From the NCBI GenBank assembly GCA_025526995.1, contig JAHLKG010000005.1:124001-188000 (forward strand): 64,000 nt of DNA, given 5' to 3'. Source of the stretch: Powellomyces hirtus. Taxonomy: Eukaryota > Chytridiomycota > Chytridiomycetes > Spizellomycetales > Powellomycetaceae. The position numbers and the translations under genes are program-made. The notes below the pieces were generated by a model. That model saw nothing but the letters and a program-made list of their open reading frames with translations, was not told the DNA's origin and did no database searches. The first letter of the stretch is position 1, and every line of letters starts with the position of its first letter. Shown piece after piece: positions 44,785 to 56,800 of the stretch.

Positions 44785-46671
44785 ATGTCGCACCACAGTC
44801 CTCTCGCCGGAAACCCAAGCATTGCCGGAGTCATGTCTTCCCTCGCTCAACCCACACCCTCGCTCCTGGGCCAACTTCCCGACCTTATTGCGTCGCAAGT
44901 CCTGCTCATTCTCCCACCGTCTGCTACTTCCACCCTGCGACTGCACACCTTTTCTTCGCATGATCTGTTTCTGCTTGCAACCATCGCGGCGGCGCTCACT
45001 CTGCTGCTTGTTGTGTACCTCTCCCAGCGCCTGTTTGGTAAAGACCAAGTCAGGATCTACCATGCGGACACGACCACACCCGTCCGCAGCCGCACCGGCC
45101 TCACGCAGCTGCATCAGCTCGTCCGTGCTGCTTGTCCGTCGCTCATTGATCCGCTGAATAAGATGAATGCGTTCCGCCCGACGTGGTATTTGTTCAACGG
45201 GCATCTGCAGACTATCTATGCAGCCTTTTTTGCGGAGCGAGGGACCCGTGACATTAGCTACCACAGAGAACTCATCTACTTCCCCGACGGAGGGAACGTT
45301 GCTCTCGACTGGCATCCGGCCATCATCCCTTCACCCACACCCGCAGTCGCACCGGACGTTAACGACCAGGACACACCTATTGTTGTCATCCTCCACGGCT
45401 TGACGGGCGGATCTCACGAGACATATGTCAGAGAACTCTGCTACGAGGTGGCCCAGCGCGGATACAGGGCTGTTGTTGTCAACTTTAGAGGATGTGCGGA
45501 ATCGGAGCTGACGTCCATGCAGCTTTACTGTGGTGCGTGGACCCATGATTTGAGGACTGCGGTCGCGTTCGTCAGAAGGAGATACCCAACGACGACCTTG
45601 TTTGCCGTCGGGTTTTCGCTCGGTGCCAACATTCTGACAAAGTTTGTGGGCGAGTCGGGCGAACATTGTCCGTTCATTGGTGCCATCTCTGTCTCCAACC
45701 CGTTTGATCTCTTGGGCGGCAGTCGCGCTCTGCATCGCACCTGGATCGGCCGTAATCTGTACTCCAAAACGATGACGCAGAACCTCATCCGCATGTTCAA
45801 AAAGCACCATCACTTGTATGTCAACAGCCATACCGTCAACACCAGCAAAGTCCTCGCTTCCAAATACATTTACCAGTTTGACACGGCGTTCACGAGCAAA
45901 ATGTTTGGTTACCGCACCGTGCATGAGTACTACCGCATGGCCTCCTCGGCTCAGTACCTCCCGGACGTCCGCATTCCCATGCTTCTCCTCACGGCTCTTG
46001 ATGACCCGATTGTCGACCCTGAAATCCTCCCCATTATTGAAGTCAAAAACAACCCGCACTTGCTCATGGCCACCACGAAACATGGAGGGCATATTGGGTG
46101 GTATGAGGGCGCGCTTAACCCGCGCCGATGGATTCCGAAACCATTGGGAGAGTTCCTGGGCGCGATCATCCAAGCCCACTGTTCCTTACCTGCTGATGAA
46201 CAGGTCGCCCGTGTCTCGGCTGCCAATCCACTAAACATCGCGCAACCGTTTAACCCGGTCCCGCTCGCCATGGATTTCCCATCCCACTCCCTCGACTCTG
46301 TCCGCGACAATAAAATCGTACGTGACAAACAACCTATGGCTAGTCCCGTCACGCCGACCATCACCACCACAACGACCCGTGTGAACGCCGCTGCCTCATC
46401 ACCATCACCGAAGCCTGCCACCAAACCACCAAAATCGACAACGCAGCAGCACCCAGCATCGTCTGCAGAACAACCACCGTTCCCGCTCTCCCGCGCAACT
46501 CGGAGCCTCAGCAACAACAATAGCCACACCAATAGCAAAGCTGTGGCAACCATCAAACGCCAACTCAACCCCCTCCTGATGCGCATCCTCGCCGTGTTCC
46601 CCCAGGACCGTCTCCTGGTCCTCCTTCTGGGCGCGTTGGCGGGATTCATTGGGCGTGCGAAAGCGCGATGA
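44785..46671 (+). CDS. YheT/ABHD3-type membrane alpha/beta-hydrolase
   Basis: Intronless 628-aa protein. A membrane segment lies at residues 66-90 (LFLLATIAAALTLLLVVYLS). The hydrolase domain opens with the family hallmark FNGHLQTIYAAFF and YHRELIYFPDGGNVALDW. The oxyanion block is VVILHGLTGGSHETYVREL. The nucleophile is in FAVGFSLGANILTKFVG, the acid in LLTALDDPIVDP, and the histidine in TKHGGHIGWYEG. This is the group of yeast Eht1/Eeb1 and animal ABHD1/3, which act as medium-chain ester synthases/hydrolases or phospholipases. After the domain come about 110 residues rich in Thr, Ser, Pro and Ala, then a hydrophobic tail (LLVLLLGALAGFIG) that may be a second anchor. Substrate is not predictable. 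Confidence 0.9.
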   Translation: MSHHSPLAGNPSIAGVMSSLAQPTPSLLGQLPDLIASQVLLILPPSATSTLRLHTFSSHDLFLLATIAAALTLLLVVYLSQRLFGKDQVRIYHADTTTPVRSRTGLTQLHQLVRAACPSLIDPLNKMNAFRPTWYLFNGHLQTIYAAFFAERGTRDISYHRELIYFPDGGNVALDWHPAIIPSPTPAVAPDVNDQDTPIVVILHGLTGGSHETYVRELCYEVAQRGYRAVVVNFRGCAESELTSMQLYCGAWTHDLRTAVAFVRRRYPTTTLFAVGFSLGANILTKFVGESGEHCPFIGAISVSNPFDLLGGSRALHRTWIGRNLYSKTMTQNLIRMFKKHHHLYVNSHTVNTSKVLASKYIYQFDTAFTSKMFGYRTVHEYYRMASSAQYLPDVRIPMLLLTALDDPIVDPEILPIIEVKNNPHLLMATTKHGGHIGWYEGALNPRRWIPKPLGEFLGAIIQAHCSLPADEQVARVSAANPLNIAQPFNPVPLAMDFPSHSLDSVRDNKIVRDKQPMASPVTPTITTTTTRVNAAASSPSPKPATKPPKSTTQQHPASSAEQPPFPLSRATRSLSNNNSHTNSKAVATIKRQLNPLLMRILAVFPQDRLLVLLLGALAGFIGRAKAR

Positions 46672-47530
46672 GAATGGGTTGGGAGCTTGATTCATCTGTA
46701 GCCTTCCCCCCCCCCCCCCCCTGCCGCTTTTTTCATTTCATTTTATGTCTTTATATATCTTTTTTATTCCTATCTTTGGCAATTATCTTTATTTCGTCGG
46801 GAACACATATCCTTCATAATCCTTATTTTTTTTTCTGCTTCTTTCTTTCCTGGTTGCGCACGATTCAGTCTTACATATATGTCTTGTATTATCTGCTTGA
46901 CTTGTCATCTCTTGTGTCGTGTGGGTTTCACTTCTGCTGCGCGTGAATCCGGACTCATTATCAGGTCACGGAAACAAACAACAGCAAGGAGAAACAGGAG
47001 GAAACCGGAAAACCAGAGCTTGTGCAGCTTTTATGTGTGCAAATAAATAACCACGATACCAATAGACATGTGAAGACACAGGAAAGTGGGCTGCTTGTTG
47101 CCTCCTGCTAATCGACAATGCTATGCTATGCCATGCTATTCCCCGCGTCCTCCATCTCTTCGATCTCCGGATCTACGTGATTACTTTTTCCGCGCTCAAG
47201 AAGAGGGGTGTAGGGGATCACGAAGAGGGAAATGAAAAACTGCACGACATGTGTGCGCAAGTGGCACAGGGACGCAGAAGGGGTGGCGGGGGGTTACAAG
47301 ATTGGAGGGTTGAGTGGGAAGAGAGGGCGAGTAAGCGTAAGGTTGGGTAATGTGTGCAGCACTGCCCGCGTGAGGGGGAGACGCTCGATTGCAAATGTTG
47401 CGGATGTTTGGTGGTGGTGCAAAAATGCAGAGAGGTTGTGTGTGTGTTTAAGGGTATACATATATGTGTGTGTCTCTTGCATGTGGTGCGAACAGACTTT
47501 CCGCGTCCCGCAACAACAGATCACTCCAGC
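46672..47530. other. Convergent 3' region with poly-C run
   Basis: Contains 16 C at 46706-46721, then T-rich sequence, and GT-rich sequence at 47440-47475. No gene seen. Confidence 0.5.
46706..46721. repeat. Poly-C run (16)
   Basis: Uninterrupted C run just after the hydrolase stop codon. Confidence 0.9.
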
Positions 47531-49885
47531 TCACTCGCTCACTTCCTCAGCCAACACCGCACCCACCCTCCGCCGTTCTTCGCTGTACGCGTCCTGCAGC
47601 ATCAGCTCCATCTTCATAAACTGGTCCGCCTGGTCATCCGCCGCCACGGCTTGTTCCACCCTCGTTCGCCACGCGTCAGCCAGGCCTTGATAGACGACTT
47701 TGAGGGGTCCCTCCAATCCCACCTTCATCTCAGTTTCCACAACAGGTTGACCCCGTTGCTTCTCGAGCAATTTTCGTTTTTGCGCCAACCGCGCTTCCAG
47801 ACCCGCGATCCTCCCCACAACATGTTTGCGATGATCCGCTTCTTCCTCCTGGTTTTGCCTCGCATCCCGCAACTCGCGTTCCAGGCGCCAACACTGCAAC
47901 CGGGTTTGCCTTTCCGTTCCCGCGAGCGTGCGGGACCAGTAGTGGTGCAAGCGCGCTGGGTCGAGGACTTCGGTATGGATAAACGCGTGGAGATGGGTGA
48001 GTTGGTTGGCCAAGGCGAGGGTGGTGGTCACGTGCCGGAGAATAGTGCGGGAGGGGAGCGCGGTTTCTTTTTTGGGGTGTTTGAGAGTGAGTCCTGCGGA
48101 CGAGGACGAGGTGGTCGGGGGTTGAGGTGGGTCGTTTGGAACGTCATTGTCGGTGTTGGTCTGTTCTGCATTCTCGACCGCCGCAAACGCTTTGAAACGC
48201 AACTCCTTTAACTCCTTATACGCCTCCAACGCCTTCTCCCATTTACCCAGTTTACAGTACGCAATTACCAGTGCATCATACGCCTTCACCGAAACCTTCC
48301 CCTGCAGTCGTGTCGCCGCCTCTTGTTGTGCATCGCTCCCAGCTCCCGGCACCAACTGAGCGCGCAACTCCTCGTGCGCGGCGGCAATGCCCGCAGCGTC
48401 CTGTCCCATCACGAGGGCGTCCATCATGAGTGCGTAGCATTCGTCGTCGGCTCCTAGGCCTGAGTCTTGCATTTCGTGGAATGTGCGGATGACGATGCGG
48501 GGCAAGTGTTCGTGCATGTTGGCTTTCATGTAGCGTTTGTATGCCGAGCTAATGAGAAACAAAGGGTTGAGTACCACAGCAAGGGGCAACGACAGGTTGG
48601 CGCAATAAACTTACAATCTCAACGGCACTCCCTGCTCCCGCATCTGCTCAACCAATTTCACCACCGCCTTATAATGCCCACACGCATCATGCGCCGCCAA
48701 CAACCCATAACAAGCGCGGCCCTCCAACACCCTATTTTTCGCATTGACTTTCATTCGGGAATGCATCGCAACAACACTCGCCGAGTCCCGCTCCACCGTT
48801 GCATGGTACGTACTGTACGCCTCCAAAAACCCCAAACACGTTTCAGTCGACGGCGCCATATGCAGGTCCTTCATGTCAGTCAACAGCGAGCGTGCGCGGG
48901 CGAGGTATGGTGGTGTGTTGGCGCGGTGGAGGTAAGCCGCTAAGAGGGTTCGAAACACTTTATCGGACAGCACAGGTGTCACCCCCAGTATTCCCAAAAG
49001 GGTGCGATATCGCTTTTTGAGAAAGGTGTGGAGGGTTACCACTTCCTTCACGTCATCTTTCACGGCGCGGATGAGGCAGGCGTAGATGAATGCGTCGGGC
49101 TCCACACTGCATTGTTTCATCTCCTTCAGAGCCCAGATGCCGCGGCGGGCAGTGTCGGGTGGGGAAAGTGTTTTGAAGGGTGTTCGGCCAACCAGGTGTT
49201 GGAATAAGCGACGCCAGTCATGTAGCTGTAATTTCCGGGTTGCGCCGTGGGCGATCAGTTCCGTTAGGAGGAGATGTACTGTGTCTGACGAGAGATTCCG
49301 CATTCGGTCAGACTTATCGGTGACCCAGCCCAGCAACTCATCAACCGCTGCGGCGTTATGCGCTTGCAAAGTTGCAACCAGTCTCCTCTCAGCTTCATCA
49401 TCACGCGCGGTCCGTTCAGCAGGGACGGGTGCATTCAAATCCTTTGTCCACGGCGCTTCCAAGTCTTCCTCCAAACTCTGTCTCTGTTTGATCTGTTTCC
49501 CATTCACGAGCTCCTCGGTCCATTTCCGGGCATGTTTAGCGAGTTTGACTTCGGGCACTTTGGGAGGACGGTCTTCTGAGATTCGGGGTTGTGGGACGGC
49601 CAAGACCCGGACATCCTCCCGCGGCCGCACTGAGCCTCGGTACACGCGACCCCGCGGGATGACTTGGATGTTCCATGAGCGTGGTTTGGAGGGTTCTTGG
49701 TTGCCTCCCGGGTCTTCTTTCCGATGTTGTGGCTGGGGGTCGGATAGGTGGCGGAGTTGCTGGTGGTGTGCTGGTGGTGCATGCTGATGTGTGCACTTCA
49801 TCGGAGGCACTTTTCTGGCTGTTGCAGATGCGGCATAATGGCTAGATAGCAGTCGCCGTGTCGTTTGTCTCGTATGGCCCAACAT
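47531..49885 (-). CDS. Pentatricopeptide repeat protein, mitochondrial type
   Basis: Two exons, 48615-49885 and 47531-48548, with a 66-nt intron (GTAAGT...CATTAG) give 762 aa. The N-terminus is basic and hydroxyl-rich (MLGHTRQTTRRLLSSHYAAS), fitting a mitochondrial presequence. PPR units occupy roughly residues 215-560, such as DAFIYACLIRAVKDDVKEVV, VFRTLLAAYLHRANTPPYLA, ECYALMMDALVMGQDAAGIA and VKAYDALVIAYCKLGKWEKA. The splice point joins a PPR helix (EQMREQGVPLRF) to SAYKRYMKANMHEHL. The C-terminal 150 residues are a predicted coiled coil (QKRKLLEKQRGQPVVETEMK). Likely an RNA-binding factor for mitochondrial mRNA or ribosomes, inferred from the family. No orthologue is named. Confidence 0.85.
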
Positions 49886-50331
49886 CCCGAAGCTAATGTT
49901 CAGAAAGTGTCTTATTTCGCTCCGTGGACAGCTCAGTGTGTTGGACTCGTTCTTTGTTCGAGTCAGTCGTAATTCGATGATGCTCTGGATAGCAAGTCTG
50001 GATGTTCCACTTCAGTGCCAACGGAATGTCCAAGAACACTTCCTGCATGTATCACGTGATTGAACCAAGTGCTGCGCATTCCAAACAGATTGCATTACTC
50101 GAGAGAGCGTTGAAAACTCACCGTCATCATGTATAGTATACATGTGTGCCATGCCATGGGCGCTACAACCGACGGACGGACGGACGGAGGATGAAGATCA
50201 AGATGAAGAAGGAGCAGAAGGACTTCATATGATTGGATGTTCTATCTATCTCTGTTTACGTATCCAATCAACTATCTACATGTAGCTGCTACGTCTGATC
50301 TGTAAAGCCTCGAAGCTTGTTCACGAGCCAT
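49886..50331. other. Spacer between tandem minus-strand genes
   Basis: 446 bp; includes a GGAC/CGGA repeat at 50170-50190. No gene seen. Confidence 0.5.
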
Positions 50332-51252
50332 TCATACCGTCAAACTCCAAGCCTCAGCTTCTCGCGCAACCTCCGTAAACCCCATCGCTGTCCACGCCGC
50401 AGTCGCAATTTCATTCCATGCAGTCAAGACAGTATAGTGAAAGCCCAAACGCCTCGCTTCCCGATTAGCCAACGCAAGCAAGTAGCGCATAATGCCCTTC
50501 ATCTTCCACTCACTCAAAACGCCCGCGCCTTGAATGTACGCTATCCCACGCATAGTCCGCAAAGTAATGTACCCAACAGCCTTCCCATCACTGCTCCACG
50601 CCATCCAGTGCCGGTCGCCGCGTTCCATCATGTACCGCAGGGCAGCTCGGAGCCGATCCACGTATCCGTTAGGAGGGTATCCAAAAATGTCGGATTCGAG
50701 CTGCACGCGTTGTTCGTACTCGGAAGCGGCGTCCATGAGTCGCGCGGTGATGCCGCAGGGGAGAGGTTGGAGCGGGGTGTTGGTAATGTGTATGATGCTC
50801 ATGTACCTAACCAATAGTCCTGCGCTCCGTTCAAATCCAGACGCTTGCAGAGCTTCGTAAACGAGTTCTGGCTTCGAAAGAAATGCGTTGCTGAAAGCTT
50901 CTATCGAAGGAATATGCCACTTCGTGCCTTTTCGTGCTCCAGTAACGAGTGTTTTCAAATCCTGGGCCAAAGCGTCTTCGTGTCCACGGTGCTCAAACAC
51001 CCAATGCATGACTCCGTTTGAATGCAAGAGGCTGGCAAAGTGCGAATCTCTCACGAGCCGGTGCTCTGGGGCATGGGTAATGGCCATTGAGATGTGTTCG
51101 TCCCAGTCCATGCACTTGACGCATTCTGCTACGAAAGAGGGGTCTGTGGGATTGAGAGGGATAGCGGTTGGAGCGACCTGGTCAATGGAGATATGGTGCC
51201 CGTTTTCATTGGCGTCGTTCTGCTGCGGTTGCGAGAAGGATGAGGAAGTCAT
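50332..51252 (-). CDS. GNAT-family acetyltransferase-like protein
   Basis: Intronless 306-aa protein from the ATG at 51252. The frame is open to 51339, but the codon there is GTG. The C-terminal third is a GNAT fold: a beta-strand reading AVGYITLRTMRGIAYIQGAG, then a helix start in the acetyl-CoA loop position (LSEWKMKGIMRYLLALANRE). LGFHYTVLTAWNEIATAAWT and MGFTEVAREAEAWSL follow. The pyrophosphate-binding Q/RxxGxG/A motif is degenerate (EWKMKG). The N-terminal 200 residues are not recognised but could hold a second, degenerate GNAT repeat. Catalytic activity and substrate are uncertain. Next to an unrelated PPR gene, so context adds nothing. Confidence 0.72.
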   Translation of the reverse strand: MTSSSFSQPQQNDANENGHHISIDQVAPTAIPLNPTDPSFVAECVKCMDWDEHISMAITHAPEHRLVRDSHFASLLHSNGVMHWVFEHRGHEDALAQDLKTLVTGARKGTKWHIPSIEAFSNAFLSKPELVYEALQASGFERSAGLLVRYMSIIHITNTPLQPLPCGITARLMDAASEYEQRVQLESDIFGYPPNGYVDRLRAALRYMMERGDRHWMAWSSDGKAVGYITLRTMRGIAYIQGAGVLSEWKMKGIMRYLLALANREARRLGFHYTVLTAWNEIATAAWTAMGFTEVAREAEAWSLTV

Positions 51253-51979
51253 TTCGATATCAGAGAAGGCGAAAGATGGTGAGAGGGGGGAAGTTGAGCG
51301 CACGCGTTCGGCGCTTACTGCGGCACATGGCTGCGGCACACGACACGAACCTGTACTTTCTCAAGTTATACGTTCATTTGCGATGCTATTTCTCTCGCAT
51401 AAAGGCTCAAGATATGTCGCAAACTACGAAGTACAGTACTGGGAATCGCTACTTGCGGCGCTGACAGGGTAGCGCACTTTTTCAGAGGGTTCCATCTGGC
51501 ACCTTCAAGACGCTTTTGCCAGCTTCCGAGTCCTTCAGAGTGTCCCACTTGGTCCGCGGCCCAACCTCGTCCTACAAGCCCATCGTAAAGTTCGTCCAAG
51601 TGTTCCAAGCGTTGATCGTAGGTTGTTTGACACTTTTGGGTTAAGACCAAGTGCTACTTCCCAGTCGGTAAAGACGGGATTACTAGATCAGACTGTTAAA
51701 AGTGTGCACTGTGAACTCCGGTCGTCCGTTAAACGAGCGCGAAGCCGGGCATCGGGGTAAACAAGTTGCAACGTTGATACATCAAATGACAATCAGGAAC
51801 TTTATCCAAAAGGTTGAAGGATATTTACATTCAAATGGTACAAGTGTAGGCAGCCGAACGAGTACCTGCCGCAAAGACAATCTTTCATATCCAGGAAGAG
51901 TGTAAGCCCTCTCCCTCAATCAAAACCACAAGTGATATATTTGTGACTCCTCATATCGATATACATGACTGTCTTGTGA
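51253..51979. other. Intergenic, no gene recognised
   Basis: 727 bp. A 94-codon minus frame (51366-51650) lacks an ATG at its head and has no recognisable motif. Confidence 0.45.
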
Positions 51980-52306
51980 TCAGGTTTTGGGAGAAGCATT
52001 GCTGCTGATTTGCTGTTCCCATTCTTTTTCGACGTGTCCCACAATGGGGCGAGGATTGGCAGGCGGGACGGTGACGTGGGGGTCGCTTGGCGCCTTCTCC
52101 TCGGTGGTTTCCGCCGTAGATTCCGCCATACGCTGGTGATGAACTGGGTCCGGGCGTGCGTGGAAGAGGTACCCACTGGTGGGTTCGTGGCCGATTTCCG
52201 GCTGCGGCTTCTTCACTATATGTCATCGTGTGCAAAGCACCCAGCGTCAGGTCCCAGCGTAGGCCGAGTTCTTCCTCCACCTGCCATAGAACGTACCGTG
52301 AGGCAT
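51980..52306 (-). CDS. Small proline-rich protein, unknown
   Basis: Two-exon minus-strand model: exon 1 is 10 nt (52297-52306, ATG CCT CAC G), exon 2 is 51980-52215, with an 81-nt intron (GTACGT...ATATAG), giving 81 aa. The protein starts MPHVKKPQPEIGHEPTSGYL and is hydrophilic and rich in Pro, His, Glu and Ser, without signal peptide or membrane segment. Support: a perfect donor consensus, phase-correct joining and a good uninterrupted frame in exon 2. Without splicing the frame before exon 2 has stops. I recognise no family. It is divergent from the LYRM2 gene with about 660 bp between. The first exon could be placed differently. Confidence 0.42.
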
Positions 52307-52968
52307 GTTGGATAGCTCTGTTGATTGCAAAGGAGGCTTCGAGAGGAAGTAACGAATGATAACTCTGAAGTGAACGGGTTGTTACCAATGAGCTGGGGAA
52401 AAGTACAGATTGCAGACGGTCTTTTTAAAGCTGACCATCGCTTAAGAAACTGCGAGAAGGATCTATCGCAGCAGGGCAGTCACAGGAAGGGCACTGTGTG
52501 AGAGGTATGACGCACCGCAAAGTGCTGAGTGACTGATCTCGGCTTTGCACATTCTGATTCCAGGTATGCAAAACGCTTCTCGCAACGAGTTGCAGATCGT
52601 GAGGAGAAAGAGCTACTATGAGTTGGGCGAGTGGATGGAGAGTATTGAAAAGTAGGCTCGACGGGGCTGATGGGATTGGTAGACGTTACAGAAGACTTCA
52701 CGCGCCATGCGTTTGGTGCAGCAAAACGAAATCCTTTGGAGACGTATTCCTTTTCACATTTGATATACAACTTGCAGAACATGTCCGCAAAAGCCACATC
52801 ACGGTTGGCCTCCCGATTGAAAGGCCCCATATTGACATTAGACCAGGTTGGTGCTTTTATCTGCATCCTACGCGCAGCTGGCATACCTCCTTGACGCTCC
52901 GGACAGAGGAGGGAAGGAAAGCAATTGGAGCTGCGACTAAAAGTTGAACGTTCTTTCCATGGTAGTTT
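52307..52968. other. Region with uncertain short frames
   Basis: Frames of 109 codons (+, 52618) and 134 codons (-, 52480-52884) overlap each other. A stretch near 52565-52650 reads QNASRNELQIVRRKSYYELG on the plus strand. None is supported by splice context or a known family. Confidence 0.35.
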
Positions 52969-53330
52969 ATGACAAAGAAGAAGGTCTTGCAGCTGTATCG
53001 GGATATCTTGCGGAATGTCAAATGTGAGTCATTGGAGCATCTTCCACCTATCCTGGTCTAGTTATACTGACAAGGTCCAATGTGCTTCTAGACCTACCGG
53101 AAACCGACGCCAGATTCGTGAAGGAGTGGGCCCGTTCTGATTTTGAGAGATACAGACATGAAACAAACTCTGTACGTAACAGCACGGGCTTTCAGACTTT
53201 GGCTGCGTGGACCCTGACGTTTTCGCTCTTTTATTTTCAGGATAATATTCAGATGTTGCTGAGTCAGGGCAAAGTGCAGCTTCGCACGCTGGAAAATAGC
53301 GTGATATTATCGAAAGCAAAGTTTGGGTGA
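52969..53330 (+). CDS. LYRM2: LYRM2-like LYR-motif mitochondrial protein
   Basis: Small LYR-motif (complex 1 LYR) protein. Family members bind the acyl carrier protein in the mitochondrial matrix and help respiratory complex or Fe-S assembly; LYRM2 has been linked to complex I. Three exons: 52969-53023, 53092-53171 and 53241-53330 give 74 aa. Exon 1 has the tripeptide itself (KKVLQLYRDILRNVK). Exon 2 reads LPETDARFVKEWARSDFERY and exon 3 DNIQMLLSQGKVQLRTLENS, both closely resembling LYRM2 (LKDWAREEF, IRMMITQG, QLKELE). No separate presequence precedes the motif, as in other short LYR proteins. The gene is invisible as one frame because exons are only 55-90 nt. Confidence 0.85.
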
Positions 53331-53845
53331 CTTGATGGGATGGAGAGGGGAAGCGCCACGAGATCGATCGATTGAAGATGTGATGGATGGAACCCACCGC
53401 ATGTGAACGATTCGTTTGTTTCTGTTGGAAACACAGGGATTGGGCATGCCGCAGAGCAAGAGGGATGGCCAGCACGCCATTGATACGCCTGGGCGTCCTT
53501 GCGCCTTCCTAGGCAGCCCCATGCGACCGTTATTACGGCTCAGAGAGGGGAGCTGGGCACCTGCCGATGTAGCGGTTAGCAATGTGAGCTCGAGGTGGGC
53601 AAGCGCAGATTTTCACGTTGCAGTCATCAACGGCGTAATGCAGATAGACGAATTTTGGAATAGAAGAAATGGGAGTTCTATAGAACTCTGTTGAATGCCA
53701 CCAATTACATACAAGGATTCGATTCTCAACTTCATGAGTCGCCATGCGAATATGCGCTTGACCATGCGTCGCCTCAGTAGGTTTCCATTTCATCCCAAAA
53801 CTGTGGAATAACGTTTGCTGCAGAAAAAACAATGAAATATACCCG
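53331..53845. other. Convergent 3' region, LYRM2 / RdRP
   Basis: 515 bp; no gene seen. Confidence 0.5.
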
Positions 53846-56800
53846 CTACGTCGCCTTCTTTCCCGCCTTGCCGTACCCCTTCCAAATGGAGCTCGCTCTC
53901 GCAAACTCAGCCGTCGAACATCTCACCCCGCGCCACCACTCGCTCTCGCCTCCGGTTCGGTGTGCCAACTGGAACACCTTGACCTGGCATAGGAGATCCA
54001 AAAAGACGGGCACGTCCCATGGCCAAAACACCCGCGGGTCGTTTTGCCCCATCAAATCTTGGTGGCCGACGACGTAAGCCAAACTCGCGCGTTCCTGAGA
54101 AGCTGCGAACAGCTTTGGAATTTCATCCGAAGCGCCGGGGAGGATATCCTCCGCGTACTGTTTATTCAGGAGGATTACTCTGGTCGCAGGAGTGGATGCA
54201 TCGGAGACAGAGGACCTCCTGTTTCGCCGTTGTTTCTTCTTCTTGGCCGCCCAAATGTCGCAAATGTCGCGTTTGTACTGCAGAATCATATCCGACATCT
54301 GTGTTTCTGCAAAGTGGGTGTCCAGAGCATTTGCTTTGCGTTTCGCAGCTTCCCACGGCACACACAAATCCGGGTCGCGTTTATTCTTGATATCGCACAC
54401 CTTGAGCCATCCCAGATCCTTCCACCGCTGATGTTCGTGTTGCATGTGTTGAAACAGGTATGTCAACGCCGACGTTGACTCGGAAGGCGGCGGAGCGTCA
54501 GCCGGATCCATGTACTGTTCCGCGTCCTCGTCATCGAGTGTCGACCAGGGGGGTTTCGCGACTTTACTCTGATTCTTCGACATCGCCTCCGGTTTGATCC
54601 TTTTCCCCGCCTTCCGTGCGTCCAGCAGCTCGGCGCAGAGCACCGCAAGGTACACCGAGTACGGATCATTGACACCTATACCGTCGGCGACGTACATGTG
54701 ACGGTTGCTGAAGTACCCGACTTCTTCGCCGGTGCCTGGCAGACAGAACCGCTGGAAAAGGGCTTCTGCAATTGCATCGGGGCGTAAAACCGGTTGCGGT
54801 GCTTCAGTCGCTAGGCCGTTCACCAGCGGCCCACCATGACCGGCGGTCTCCATCTCGAGAAACGCAGACAGGACTTGCCGTACCGACCGCTTATCCTCCT
54901 CAAAGCATCCCGCCACATCTGGTAGCTCCACCTGCACATTATGAAATGGCTCCACCAGTTCCTGATCCCAAATCACCAGACAATCATCTCCATCATAATC
55001 CCCTCCACCCAGCAAACTCGCCAGAGAACAGTCTCCCTTCACACTCATAATCACGACATTATCGTACCGATGCAGCTGCGGGACGTCTACAAACACCACT
55101 CGTTGCACATCCGACCCGACGTACGCAGGGTTGCGCGTCACTAACCCGCTGCCGGTCAGCACACCGTACCGCTCCCCCGTGTCTTCGTCCCGCTCTTCGG
55201 GCAGTTGCGCAAACACTTGGCCTGGTTCGAGCGTCCCCGTGGGGTCGGGCACCATGAGTAACCGGCGGGACTTGGGAACGGCGATGTTGAATTTGGAGAG
55301 CATGGTGTGCGTCAGCATTTGGAAGATGGCGTTGAGTTTGGATTGGAGGTAGGCGTTCTCGCTGGGAAGGAAGCCTGCTCTCAACATCTAGAAAAAATGA
55401 AACTTGGTCAGCGATGAAGTTGAAAAACTCGACCACGACTCTGAGAAGCCTCACCTTTATACACCTCTCATACAAACTCCGATCTTCATCATCCACAGTC
55501 CCTTCCTCCTCCCTATCCTTCTTCCGCCGATCCCCGCCCTCAAACCTCGTTGCAAACACAGACCCCTGCAACTCCAGCTCCTTCACCACCATCACCGGGT
55601 CCACATGGTTCAGTTTATCCCGCAGCCGCGACAGCATTTTATCCAGCAACCGCGTAAACGCAGTATGCGGGACACCGCCGCACGATAGGATCGGAATGAT
55701 TTGCCGATTGAGAAACCCGGCCATAGCCCGCGCGGGGCGGATCACTTCGAGCGTGCTGTGGAATCGCCGTTCCAACGGGTCAGGGGGACCGGGGAGCTCG
55801 TATTTGGACATAGAGGCCCGAGAGCGAACGTATTCTGTGCTGGAGTTGAAGGAGGAGGGGTCAAGCATCCACATGCCCTTTGCGGAACCGAAACGACCTT
55901 CACGGTTATGGTATGAGTTGCGAGATCGAGTCACACACAACTTCAAGGGAAACTTTTGGCGGGGCTCGTTTACCTTGGACCGCAGCCGGCAAATCCATCC
56001 ACCCCATCAACGGTCTCAGCTTGCACATGGCTGCGTACGAAATCAACCCACATCCGTCCGTGAACAGATTTTCTTTCCCATCAGGCCCCGTAACCGCAAT
56101 ATCCGGTATGACTTGATGGTCCTCAATCATCAAACCGAGATGGGTGCCAGAGAACGCCATATCGATACGCGCGACAAACTTTGCCCACCGGCGGTCCAGG
56201 TTTGCTGGCGTGAGCGGGTAGTGCCACTGCACAAACTCGTCGATCGAAACGGTTTCCAAATCTTCACGCATGCCGTGTCTCTCATGACATCGCGTCGCAA
56301 AAAACCGGGCTGTAAACGCGTCCTTTTCCTGGATCAGCTCATACGTCCTCCCCAACAGACTCAGATGCCGATGCTCGGCTCTCAACGCCCTCGCCCGCAC
56401 CGTATCCACCATCTCTGCAAACCCTACTGTCACAAATCGCTCAGCCCCGTACTTGCGTGCCGCCCGGTGACCCAACATCACCGAAGGTGGTTGCATCCGC
56501 ACCCTCGCGTTCCCTACCTCATCCACAGAGATCTTGACCCCGTACGTGGGGATCTCACTCGACCGAACCTGACCGGCAGCTGCCAAGAACGTGCCCCGCT
56601 GCAGATGGTGCTTTCGTGACCGGCTGAGCGCGACTTTGTCGAGAATGGTGTAGAGATCGCTTGCGTGGGGTGCGGATGTGCATTTGTTCAATACCTCTTG
56701 GCAGAGGTCGGACCAGAACAGTGGGCCGCTTGGCTGAATGAAGCGGACGATTTCCCATTGGTAGGCAAACGGCATGGCGACCACAGCGCGTTTCATCCAT

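Noticed and set aside
51366..51650. 94-codon minus-strand frame with acidic helix-like start
   Set aside because: No ATG at its head and no recognisable motif. It could be an exon but nothing joins to it.
52480..52884. Overlapping frames of 134 (-) and 109 (+) codons
   Set aside because: Neither has a known motif and the two exclude each other. Position between two divergent small genes suggests promoter DNA.
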